Shown in pieces: positions 13,238-22,779 of a stretch of 64,000 nt of DNA. The notes beneath the pieces are model-generated. The model was not told where the DNA came from. It saw nothing but the letters and a program-made list of their open reading frames with translations, and searched no databases. This stretch comes from Apoda limacodes (taxonomy: Eukaryota; Arthropoda; Insecta; Lepidoptera; Limacodidae): positions 9,620,836 through 9,684,835 of the forward strand of contig OX291552.1 of NCBI GenBank assembly GCA_946406115.1. The letters run 5' to 3'. A program made the position numbers and the translations under genes. Position 1 is the first letter of the stretch. The number at the start of each line of letters is the position of its first letter.

Positions 13238-13502
13238 GGTTGCCAACTGTAAAATGTGGCATAGGACACAAGGGTATGTTAAAATTACTTACAGAAATCA
13301 AAGATTTAATGTCTTAAGAAACAAAACGTTTTCAAAAATTGTTTTCAGTATTACATTTTTGACTCTGTTATTAAAACAAAATGTTGTTAAAGTTTTAGGA
13401 ACTTTTAAAACCGGTCTATAAAAATGAAACCCCGCCCGGACGCTCCCCGGACGCCCTCTAAACTAGGACAAATCCTGCGAAACCCGGGAAGGCAACCCTA
13501 TA
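13238..13502. repeat. MITE with 'agggttgcc' / 'ggcaaccct' ends, copy 1
   Basis: The ends are inverted repeats of the form seen in many hAT-type MITEs. A second copy in opposite orientation lies at 44354-44638. Both share an internal GC-rich block of the type 'cccggacgctccccggacgccctctaaac'-like sequence. No coding capacity. The flanks do not show an obvious 8-bp duplication, so the superfamily is tentative. Confidence 0.55.
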
Positions 13503-13929
13503 CATATATAGGGTTACTTTCCCATAGTCCTCATAGGTGACCCATAGCTTCTCTTTACCAGAATACACATACCAGTAGTACACATGCCAGCTCTAAGCAC
13601 AACATTCGACTTTTTGGCATGCAAAGTTTGACAGAGAACAAGTTTTGTAAAAGAGTACACGTGTTTGCCACAGCCATGCCATTGTGCATGCTACGTATAT
13701 TCCAAAAATAAAAATGACAAAGTGTATTGAATACATTAACCTAATCATTAATTTTAAGTGTTCACAAACAGGTAATACCACATTTCTGTTACGTTTTGCT
13801 GCACGTGATGCTAAACAACTTACTGCTTAACAATATTATAGACACGTGACCACAGACGTGAGTTCGGGTATTACATTCCATTTTACATAGCATGGTCCGT
13901 AGTATTTTCTAACATTGTTACTAGAAATT

Positions 13930-14218
13930 CATACTAATTATGATAAATACGAAAGTAACTCTGTCTGTCTGTCTGTTATCTCTTCACGCTTAAACCGCTG
14001 AACAGATTTAGATTAAATTCGATATGGAGATAGTTTGAGTTTCTACGAAGGACATAGGATAGTTTTGATCCCGAAAAAGTATCGCGGATATAACTATATC
14101 CGAGCTTTAACGAACTATATCTACATCCATAGCAAACTTCATTAGTATAACATATGTAGGAATCCCACGCCGATAACCAAATTTAGGGCGGGTGGAGCAG
14201 CTGGCAAAAGCTAGTAGA
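13930..14218. repeat. Common lepidopteran-type repeat ending in CTAGT
   Basis: It contains 'gaaagtaactctgtctgtctg', 'tatggagatagtttgag', 'gaaggacataggatagtttt' and ends 'gcaaaagctagt'. This is the layout of a very abundant repeat I associate with lepidopteran genomes. The CTAGT terminus resembles a Helitron 3' end (CTRR). Identification is by memory only. Confidence 0.45.
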
Positions 14219-14257
14219 TTTTTTTTTATAAGTAATTAATATTTTTGCAAATTTCAC

Positions 14258-14440
14258 AGACCGCTATCTGGTCCCTAACTAAGCTAAGCTTCTACTATAG
14301 TTACCAGAAAACGGATGTCTTGTGCGGGAATCGATCCCACGCCCTCGATTATGCAGTCAGGTCATTTCATTACCCACTGAGCCACAGAGCCGACAAACAT
14401 TAAATCATTGTACAATTTTTATATATATAATTCTACTGTA
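14258..14440 (-). repeat. tRNA-derived SINE-like sequence, left inverted arm
   Basis: On the minus strand it carries an A-box-like 'tggctcagtgggt' and a B-box-like 'gggatcgattcc' at tRNA spacing. It is the reverse complement, nearly base for base, of 14984-15180. It is not a convincing tRNA gene because the acceptor and anticodon stems do not close. Confidence 0.65.
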
Positions 14441-14496
14441 CGTGTGTATGTCACTGTACTCCTCCTAAACAGCTAAACCAATTTGAATGATTTTTG

Positions 14497-14945
14497 AAGT
14501 GAAAACTTCTTTAGCGGCGTTGTGCACTTTTTTGGTATGGGTAAAAAATGTTAAACTCGCGTCAGGTCACGTGTCCTGATCGAAAATTCATATTAAATTC
14601 GTAAGACGGAACTCGCGTCAGATTTTTTACATTAGGTTAGTTTTTGTGATGGGTAAAAAATGATAAACTCGCGTCAGACTGATCGTCAGACGGAAACCAT
14701 AATGCTACGCCTATTAATTTTTATTTTTAGTATATGGCGATTATGAGTAGTACAGGGAGGTTGGATATGGGATTTTAATTCTATGACAGATTGAGCTGTC
14801 AAATATACAACGTCAAAAAAGTAAATAAACAAAAGTTATTATTTTTAATAAATAAATATGGATAAGAAGTGATGGGAAGTAAATAGCGAGTATGTTTTCA
14901 CTTCTGCCGGCACTCCCGTAGTGCAACCCGTTGTTTTTTTTTGTA
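14497..14945 (+). repeat. 'gaagtgaaaac' MITE, copy 1
   Basis: It starts 'gaagtgaaaacttctttagcgg' and ends 'ttcacttctgccggcactcc' plus 'gtgcaacccg'. The outer 'gaagtgaaaac' is inverted at the right end, and a 'gcactccc...agtgc' hairpin precedes the terminus. Other copies lie at 21332-21531 (inverted), 21998-22508 and 22603-22762. No coding capacity. The 3' hairpin could suggest a Helitron or Helentron derivative, unproven. Confidence 0.65.
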
Positions 14946-14983
14946 TGCGTTTGGGTGGCGCCCTGGATGATTTAGATTCACCA

Positions 14984-15180
14984 ATTGTAGGCCAGAATTA
15001 TATATATAAAAATTGTACAATGATTTAATGTTTGTCGGCTCCGTGGCTCAGTGGGTAATGAAATGACCTGACTGCATAATCGAGGGCGTGGGATCGATTC
15101 CCGCACAAGACATCCGTTGTCTGGTAACTATAGTAGAAGCTTAGCTTAGTAAGGGACCAGATAGCGGTCTGTGAAATTTG
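14984..15180 (+). repeat. tRNA-derived SINE-like sequence, right inverted arm
   Basis: Plus-strand mate of 14258-14440. A box near 15044, B box near 15091, followed by a tail 'actatagtagaagcttagctta' shared with the other arm. Degenerate relatives with the same boxes are visible near 35455-35520 (inverted). Confidence 0.65.
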
Positions 15181-15399
15181 GAAAAATATTTGCAATTTTC
15201 GCTTTGAAAGTTCAGTTTTTAATTATTTGATTTGATTATCATTTTAAAAACTTTAATTTCAATACTACTACAACTTGGCTCTTATTAATAAGTTTCAGTT
15301 AATTATTCATTTAATTTTTTTAAGGCTAGTGTCCCCCTCCCGTTGTATTTGGCAATATTTAAACAACCTCTAAAATGTTGGATTATGAGGCAACTATGG

Positions 15400-15857
15400 A
15401 ACCCTATATATCGCGTGGCCCGAAACTTGGCCGGTTCTTTAGGGATCCGTACCTCAAAAGGAAAAAACGGAACCCTTATATATCACTTTGTTGTCCGTCC
15501 GTCCGTCTGTTAAGACTCTTTTTCTCAGGAACGCGTGGAGGTATCAAGCAAAAATTTGTATCTGTAAAAAATCAAACTTCTAAGCCAATGAATTCAACAG
15601 ATACAGCCGTTTATGCCGCAAATTTTCGAAACTCGCAAGGGAATCAAAACCTACAGGGTACTTACTGTGAACTCAGAATCTTGAAATTTGGTAAGAAGCA
15701 ACGTCTTGTAGTACAGATAAAGGGAAAATTGCGAAAACTGTATATTTTTAGTTACATCACATAATAAAAATATATTTAAAAATATATAACAACATATAAT
15801 AAGTTTGCACGGAACCCTCGGTGCGCGAGCCAGACTCGCACTTGGCCGGTTTTTTTG
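15400..15857 (+). repeat. Dispersed repeat ending 'gactcgcacttggccggttttt'
   Basis: It contains the 'gttgtccgtccgtccgtctgtt' block and 'ggaacgcgtggaggtatcaagc', also present near 8740-8810. Its right terminus is the inverse of the 'accggtcaagtccgagtcgg' block at 38828. The 129-codon open frame inside (15375-15764) is a by-product: the protein matches nothing I know and the DNA is shared with non-coding copies. Confidence 0.55.
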
Positions 15858-16998
15858 GTTAATTTCGTATCAGTTAGTTGATGTAAGATAAAACATTAGT
15901 TTTGCAGGCAAGATTGATAGTTATTATAATATGAAGATTTATATTTTTGGTCCGTACATATATCAGCTTGTTTTGTTTGTCGCTTTGTCAGGAAATAATC
16001 AATGAATAGGTTTCTTATTCATTCATTAAATTAAAACTTATTTACGTATTATATAGTATTAGATATTTTAGGAAAAAAACATAACGCCAACTTTTATTTT
16101 ATACTTCCACTAGCAGCTGTTCCCAGACGTTTAAGCCGCGTGAACTTTCTGTTCCGCTCCTAAGGGCTATCTATATACTATCTTTCCTTCTTATCCTTAC
16201 CATCGCTAATGACTGAGCGCAACGCGGCTCGCCGAGGACGCGATCGCGCTCCCACTATCGAAAACAAAGCTCGTTTCAACGACTTACACCGCCGTGTAAG
16301 AATCGCTGTAGCTAAACTTCGCGCCCAACGTTTCGGTGAGCAGATGGAGAACATTTCTCCTTCTCATCAAGCTTATTGGCGACTAGCCAGAGCTTTGAAA
16401 TCAGACACCTTCAACTCTCTCCCTCCGTTAACTCGTCCCAACATCGTTCCCGCGTTCGATGACGACGAAAAAGCGGATTGCATTGCATCTAGCCTCCAAG
16501 CCCAATGTGCCTTAAGCGCACAGCCTTTCGATCCCGATCACATGCGTGAGGTAGACGGCGAAGTAGAACGCATAACTTCTCTGCTCCCACAGGACCCCCT
16601 GCCCCCCGTCACTGTCGACGAAGTCAAACACGTCATTAAAGACCTACGCCCGTAAAGCCCCTGGCGCAGACGGTATCTCTAACTATGTCCTAAAGCGTCT
16701 CACTCTTCCCCTTCTTTGCCTTCTAGTAGCGATTTTCAACGCTGCTATCGAAAATTGCACCTTTCCTTCTCAATGGAAAGACGTAATTGTTATATGCATC
16801 CATAAGCCAGGCAAAGCTCGTACCGAGTCGTCCTCCTACCGCCCTATAAGTTTATAAAGGCCCTTGGTAAACTTTACTCCTTCTCACTCGCCTACGGAAC
16901 GCTCCAAAGGCATTTTAATAGACGAGCAGGTCGGCTTCCGCGCCATACACTCATGCGTCCACCAAGTCCTCCGCATCACGAAACATATTCTTACTATA

Positions 16999-17024
16999 CT
17001 CTATCCACCGAAACGAGTTAATAG
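16999..17024 (+). repeat. Left terminal inverted repeat of the DD82E transposon
   Basis: It is identical over 26 bases to the reverse complement of 19080-19105. If the TATA-containing flanks are included, the match reaches 31 bases (16994-17024 with 19080-19110). Confidence 0.93.
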
Positions 17025-17296
17025 GGGAAAAATGAACTGGCATGTGATTGGTCGAACAATGACGTTAAGGCTGTGTTCACAGCGCGAGTTTTTTTAGTTT
17101 GTTCGTGCGACTCGTACTGTTCAGACGTGCTCACTGTGCTAGTGCAATCTATTATTTTATTTTTTGACTCGGCTTGTTATTTGGACTCTGGATAATTTTG
17201 TTACGTGTGACCCGGCTTTGTGATTGATTGCATTCCTAAAGACTTGGCGCTTGTATAACGGACTTTTTGAGTTTACTGTCGATTTGCCTAAGTGAG

Positions 17297-18835
17297 ATGG
17301 CCGACAGTTTACATGGAGGTAACTCTGTGGAAAAAAGGCGACGACGAGCCTTTTCCTCGACTGAAAAAACAATGATATGGAACATGTATCAATCTATGAG
17401 GAGTTCCATGGAATCCCCTTCAAACAATGACGTCATGAAAGCTGTTGCATCATCTATGGGTGTTCATTGGATGTCCATCTATAGAATTCTGAAAGAGAAA
17501 GAAACTAAAAATGTTTTAAATTCACCCAAAAAAACAAGAAAACGTACTTTCATTGTAGACACAATCGACGACTTAACTAAATGTGCTATAAGAAGAAAAG
17601 TTCACGATTTATTTTCCCGAAATGAGATACCGACATTGGACAAAATAATGAATTCAATAAATGAAGATGGTACTTTGGGGACATTCAAAAGATCAACACT
17701 TCATAAAATCCTTAAAATGATTGGATTTAGGTACATTAAAAGATGCAGGAACAGCTTATTGATTGATCGTGACGACATATTTTTTTGGCGGAGGAATTAT
17801 TTGCGGACAATGAAAATGGCAAGAGAAGAAAAGAAAAAAATATATTATTTGGATGAGACTTGGCTCAATGAAGGCCATACTACTACAAACGTATGGACTG
17901 ATACAAATGTGAAAAATAAACGCGACGCATTCCTTGATGGCCTGACAACTGGATTAAAAAATCCTTCCGGTAAGTTCTTTAACATAATTCCATTGTTAAA
18001 ACTGTCTTTGTCATTAATGCAATTCTTTGAAAAGGTTTGAATGTACCTGAGCGATCCTTAATTGGCGGCACTTATTGTTTGTTATGTTATCTTAAACTGT
18101 GTGAGCGTTAACTTTGTATCAGATCATTCAATACAATTTTTTATTGTTCCAGGAAAAGGAAAAAGGTTAATAATTACTCATATTGGAAGTGATGATGGAT
18201 TTGTAGAAGGGGGCTTACACGTGTTCGAGTCAAAAAAGCAAGGAGATTACCATCAAGATATGAATGCCGAAGTGTTTGAGAATTGGTTCAAAAATATTCT
18301 TGAAAAGTTACATGATAATTGTATTATTGTAATGGACAACGCTTCGTACCACTCAAGAAAAGTAGAGCAAATTCCGACTGAAAAAAATAAAAAACAAGAG
18401 ATAATTAATTGGTTGAAAGAAAAACAAATCCCCTTTCAGGATGATTTATTAAAACGAGAGCTACTGAATATCGTAAAAAATCATAAGGAGCAGTACGAGG
18501 CGCGTGTCGTAGACGAAATGGCGAAAGCTAAAAATAAAACTGTGGTACGACTTCCGCCGTATCACTGCGAATTAAATCCGATAGAGTTGATCTGGGCTCA
18601 AGTTAAAGGACATGTCGCATCCCGCAACAAAACATACAAGATGGCAGAATTAAAAATGTTATTAAACAACTCAATTCAAAATATTGACGCTGCAAAATGG
18701 AAAAAATGCATAAAACATGTCGAAGAGATAGTAGAACCGAAAATGAATGCCATGGACAGAAATGTGGAAACAATGACCGAAACATTCATAATAAACGTGG
18801 GAAGTGACAGCGACAGTAGTGATACGTCGGAATAA
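17297..18835 (+). CDS. DD82E transposase, two exons (17297-17969, 18153-18835)
   Basis: It catalyses cut-and-paste transposition through a DDE/RNase H-like (DDE_3) fold. Joining the exons gives 451 codons from MADSLHGGN; an in-frame upstream ATG at 17267 would add ten residues. Residues about 15-75 look like a helix-turn-helix DNA-binding region (FSSTEKTMIWNMYQSM). The catalytic set is D186 (YYLDETWLN), D286 (IVMDNASYHS) and E369 (CELNPIELIWAQVKG), with 82 residues between the last two instead of the 34 of Tc1. The 183-bp intron has GTAAGT and a TTCCAG acceptor, and splices in frame within PSG-KGKRL. The C-terminus is acidic and serine-rich (SDSDSSDTSE). No lesion is visible in either exon, so it may be active. 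Transcription cannot be judged here. Confidence 0.9.
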
Positions 18836-19079
18836 TTTAATTAATTGTATATGTTAAACTATTTAAATATACATAATTTTATTTTAAAACATTGTCTTAA
18901 TATTTTTCTTTCTTTCTCTAAGTTCAATACAAAATACTTAAGTGGTTTTAGTGCTTACTATTGAGCGCACAAAATCATCGCATATGAACACACCTTAACT
19001 TTTTATCAGTATAGTTGACGCCCACTCACCTTTTTGTGTCCTTATCTTTTGTAAGGGATTGTGCGACAGAGACAATGCT

Positions 19080-19105
19080 CTATTAACTCGTTTCGGTGGA
19101 TAGAG
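19080..19105 (-). repeat. Right terminal inverted repeat of the DD82E transposon
   Basis: Perfect inverted mate of 16999-17024. It is followed by TA (19106-19107) and then the interrupted LINE coding sequence. Confidence 0.93.
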
Positions 19106-20589
19106 TATAGCTTCCAACCAGTATTAGGTAAGCCCCGCCACACGGGCGCTGTCTTCTTCGATGTAGCGAAAGCCTTCGACAAAGTCTGGAACCACGTTTT
19201 AATTTATAAACTGTACAAATATCAGTTGCCAAACCACTTCGTACTCATCATACGAGACTATTTGTCGAACAGTAGCTTTCGCTATAAAATTAAAGTCACT
19301 CTCTCTTCCCCCGAAGCAGGAGTCCCGCAAGGGTCCGTGCTCGCTCCTATTTTGTACCTTCTGTATACTTACGACATCCCTAAAACCCAACTAGCCCTCT
19401 TTGCGGACGATACCGCGATTTATACCACCGATAGGTAAGTGAGTCGGTAATGGAGAATCGAAGTGAATACCGACAAAAACTCTGCCGTTCTCTTAACCGT
19501 AAGCCGCCCTCCACGGCCATCTCCCCTCTCACTCTTCGGTCGAGCCATTCCCTGGCAAAACAAGACCAAATATCTCGGTGTGACCCTGGATAGGCGTTTG
19601 AACTTCTGCGATCACACCAAAGTAGTTAAAGACCGAGCCGCCTTTGTCCTCCTCGTATCCCGCGATAGGCAAGTACAGTAAGATGTCGCTTAGAAATAAG
19701 CTGAATCTTCATACAACTTGTATCCGCCCCATTCTACCATATGCTAGCGTCGTTTATGCGTTGTCTAAACGCAATCTCCATAAACTCCGGACCCTCCAAA
19801 ACCGCTTTCTCAGAGCGGCCACCGGAGCCTCCTAGTACGTCCGCAATGCGGACCTACACAGGGACTTCGAGCTCCCCACGATTCCAAAGTATCGTATATA
19901 TTATATTTCAAAGACCTGGCAGTCCGTTTTTTCGAGCGTATACAAAATCATCGACTAAATGTGCAACACACAACGTATCATCCCCCCGACCGACCTCGCC
20001 ACGGTCGTAAGACTATCGTTAGGCGGCCACAGCACGTACTAACGGCCCCAGATGACGATCTCGCTATCCGGATAGCGAGATTAGTCTCAACGACCTCCCC
20101 GAATAGGGCCTCCCTCCTCACACGGCGCCCGCAAGGATACAGGAGGTATCAATGAGTGCTGGGGCGCTTCTCGCCCCCACTCAATCGCAACCGCACACGC
20201 GTAACGGGGAACTCCCCTCCTGGCGGTGAGTTACCTTCGGGTTAGAGGCTCACGCCGGTCGAAGGGACGCCGCCGAGAGCGACAACCCAAGCCGAGGTTT
20301 CCCCCGCGGGGAGCCCTTAAGCGTTGGGCGGTATACGGGCTGAGGCTCCTTCAGTAATGGCTGCAACAGCCAACTGCATAGTCAATCAGAAAAAAAAATA
20401 TCTTTACTATCTTCATATGTCCCCTCCGGTGGCTGCTTACCCTCACCGAGGGCGATTTGGGCCATTGTAAACACACGGGCCTAATGCAGGTTTTCGGATA
20501 ACACTCGTCTTTTTTTTTCACGTATCCAGGTTTACTTAACCATAAAGCCAGTGATATTAATAACAATGTACTTGAAAAATTAAGAAAGC

Positions 20590-20700
20590 TCATTTGGTAC
20601 ACCCCGGGATCGAACCTTCGCCCATCAGGCACAGAATAAGGAATACTACTAGCTCGTGACGTAAGACTAAATCTGAACCCCTAGGCCACCACCAAATTCA
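20590..20700 (-). repeat. tRNA-like SINE fragment
   Basis: On the minus strand 'tggcctaggggttcag' and 'gaaggttcgatcccgggg' resemble A and B boxes about 50 bases apart. Possibly a SINE head. The stems do not support a functional tRNA gene. Confidence 0.4.
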
Positions 20701-20815
20701 CTTTACCATCTATACTAAATTATAAAGCAACAGAATTTGTTTGTTGGTTTTTATTAAGTTTGAACATGCTAATCTCTGGAACTATCAGTCGGATTTTAAA
20801 AATTCTTTGTGCATT

Positions 20816-20932
20816 TCATAGCCCAATTCTGAAAAAAGGTTAAAGGCTATTTCACTTTACGCAATATACCTTAGGAGCGGAGCAGCAAAGCGTATAACCA
20901 TCCTTAAGAATTGGGCTATCAAATGCATAGGC
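20816..20932. repeat. Small fold-back element
   Basis: The arms 'catagcccaattct' (left) and 'agaattgggctatc' (right) are inverted, with 'aaaggtt' / 'aaccatcctt' extending the stem imperfectly. The loop holds a 'ttaggagcggagcagcaaagcg' block. Probably a MITE. Confidence 0.5.
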
Positions 20933-21331
20933 AAATTTTCCAAATCCATCTTGTAGTTAGAGATATAAGAGCGTTAACAAAACAAACCCTAGTAGTTTAT
21001 TATTTTAGTAAAAAAGTAAAGATTTGTGTGACTCTCACTCATCCGTTGCATATTTTTTTAACTTTGCAACTGCCAAAGTTTAGGTAATATACCAACACCC
21101 TCATACAATTTGACAACAAAACCTATACAGGTATACCTGTATCTGAAATGTACTTAGGCATATTTGTAGTATACCTACCTACTACCAGCTACTACGTATT
21201 ATTTAATAACTCGATCGATAATCGATACTATAGTGTGAACAATCAACGAAATTACAATAGTATTGGAAAGTATCGATAAGGTCATGCGCTTAGTTAATTA
21301 TATAATTGTTAGTAGGTATCTGTGATACAAA

Positions 21332-21531
21332 AAAAAACGAGTTGCACTCCGGGAGTGCCGGCAGAAGTGAAAACCTTTACACACGATTCGCGCTTAACAC
21401 TCAAATATGTCACAAGACATGTCTTTGACATTGTCAAGAAATAATAATGTTTGTTTATTTACTGTTTTGACGTAGTATATTTGACATCGCAATCTGTCAT
21501 AGAATTAAAATTCCATATCCAACCTCCCAGT
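21332..21531 (-). repeat. 'gaagtgaaaac' MITE, inverted 3' half, copy 2
   Basis: Reverse complement of about 22298-22508, including 'gcactccgggagtgccggcag' at the outer end and 'ttccatatccaacctccca' at the inner end. Together the two copies make about 200-bp inverted arms around 21540-22290. Confidence 0.7.
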
Positions 21532-21539
21532 ACGAATTT

Positions 21540-21790
21540 TACGAATACACAGCAGTATGGCCACTACACAGACGGTCGAGCCATCAGCTGTCACCATCCA
21601 TGGATGCGCGTAGCACGCTGTAACATGTTTATGTTACACACGACCATTCGCGCAAGCGCCCTGCGCCGCCTTAACGAAACAGCAGGCGCAGGCATACATT
21701 TTCGCCACGCCGTAGAAAGAGAGGGGGATACTCCCTCTCCTTCGCCGCGCCAGCTGCCTGCTCTCCATCCGTCTTACGCATTTTCACGAT
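21540..21790. other. GC-rich insert between inverted MITE copies
   Basis: About 250 bases far richer in GC and CpG than the surroundings ('cgcgcaagcgccctgcgccg', 'cgccacgccgtagaaagag'). A 165-codon frame crosses it but starts in MITE sequence and matches nothing I know. It may be captured promoter or exon DNA, or an unrelated insertion. Confidence 0.3.
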
Positions 21791-21997
21791 CAGGACACGC
21801 GAAATTTCAGACAAATATGAATTTAGACAAATTAGAAAACTTCCATGTTGTGTTATCACAAAACCTAAACAATAAAAATATAAAACTATTCCGCTACGGA
21901 ACACCTACATTGATGCCTAAGTTTTCGAAACAGGTTAATGCTAAATAGCTAAATGTTTAACTACTAATACAGCAATTCTATTAAAATTAGTCTTTCG

Positions 21998-22508
21998 TTA
22001 TTTTTGAAGTGAAAACTTCTTTAGCGGCGTTGTGTACTTTTTTTGTTATGGGTAAAAAATGTTAAACTGGCGTGAGGTCACGTGTCCTGATCGAAAATAC
22101 ATAAAAAATTCGTAAGACGGAACTCGCGTCAGATTTATTTATATTAGGTTAGTGTTTGAAATGGGTAAAAAATTATAAACTCGCGTCAGACTGATCGTCA
22201 GACGGAAACCATAATGCCGCGCCCTAAAAATTCGCAAGACGGAAACTATAATGCCGCGCCTACTATAATTTTATTTTTAGTATATGGCGATTATGAGTAG
22301 TACAAGGAGGTTGGATATGGGATTTTAATTCTATGACTGATGAGAGAGAGATGTCAAATATACTACGCCAAAAAAGTAAATAAACAAACACTATTATTTC
22401 ATAACAATGTCAAAAACATGTCTTGTGACATATTTGAGCATTAAGCGCAAATCGTGTGTAAAGGTTTTCACTTCTGCCGGCACTCCCGGAGTGCAACTCG
22501 TTTTTTTT
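21998..22508 (+). repeat. 'gaagtgaaaac' MITE, copy 3
   Basis: The longest copy in the window. It has the full left end, internal 'aactcgcgtcaga' repeats, a duplicated 'gacggaaac-ataatgccgcgcc' block and the 'cttctgccggcactcccgg' right end. A shorter copy with the middle deleted follows at 22603-22762. Confidence 0.7.
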
Positions 22509-22602
22509 TTAAGACAGAAACCATAATGTCACGCCATAAAAATTCGCAAGACGGAAACTATAATACCACGCCATAATAGGCTGATTTGCAAAAAAAGATT
22601 GA

Positions 22603-22762
22603 TTTTGAAGTGAAAACTTCTTTAGCGGCGTTGTGCATTCTTTTTGTGATGGGTAAAAATGTTAAACTCTATAGGACGAATAAAAAGTAAGAGGAAATAG
22701 GGTTGATGAAAAGATGAAAGTGTAGTTTTCACTTCTGCCGGCACTCCCGGAGTGCAACCCGT
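22603..22762 (+). repeat. 'gaagtgaaaac' MITE, internally deleted copy 4
   Basis: It keeps both ends ('gaagtgaaaacttctttagcgg' and 'ttcacttctgccggcactcc') but only about 90 bases between them. It stands in tandem with copy 3. Confidence 0.65.
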
Positions 22763-22779
22763 TTTTTTTTCAACCAGTA

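Larger units (their letters stand above)
16999..19105 (+). mobile_element. IS630-Tc1-mariner DNA transposon with DD82E transposase, structurally intact
   Basis: The element is 2107 bp, bounded by perfect 26-bp terminal inverted repeats (16999-17024 and 19080-19105; outer sequence CTCTATCCACCGAAACGAGT). It is flanked by TA on both sides (16997-16998 and 19106-19107), the target dinucleotide of this supergroup. A second, imperfect inverted pair lies inside (17064-17079 'gttaaggctgtgttca' against 18985-18999 'tgaacacaccttaac'). It carries one transposase gene with a single intron and no stop or frameshift, and it sits inside the RT domain of a dead LINE. The catalytic spacing fits what I recall as the Sailor (DD82E) group. 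That name is from memory. Confidence 0.9.
16170..20400 (+). mobile_element. Jockey-type non-LTR retrotransposon, 5'-truncated and decayed, split by a DNA transposon
   Basis: The pieces read in order as the second half of a LINE ORF2. The linker upstream of RT is 16209-16655. RT fingers follow one frame over (about 16655-16860), with APGADGISNYVLKRL and SYRPISL. The palm is at 19061-19438, with [31 protein letters not shown] and LALFADDTAIY, so the FADD catalytic box is retained. The C-terminal thumb region is 19463-20155, with TKYLGVTLDRRLNF. A GC-rich 3' UTR runs to about 20390. Frameshifts occur near 16655, 16855, 19440 and 19680. The endonuclease half is missing. Removing 16999-19105 would bring the RT halves together. 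Confidence 0.85.

Noticed and set aside
15033..15113. Functional tRNA gene (A and B boxes visible)
   Set aside because: The cloverleaf stems do not close, a near-identical inverted copy lies 700 bp away, and related degenerate copies exist elsewhere. It is a SINE-type sequence.
15375..15764. 129-codon protein gene
   Set aside because: The DNA belongs to a dispersed repeat that is non-coding in other copies, and the protein matches no family I know.
21451..21948. 165-codon protein gene
   Set aside because: It begins inside MITE sequence, crosses a GC-rich insert and has no domain. An open frame is expected in CpG-rich DNA.
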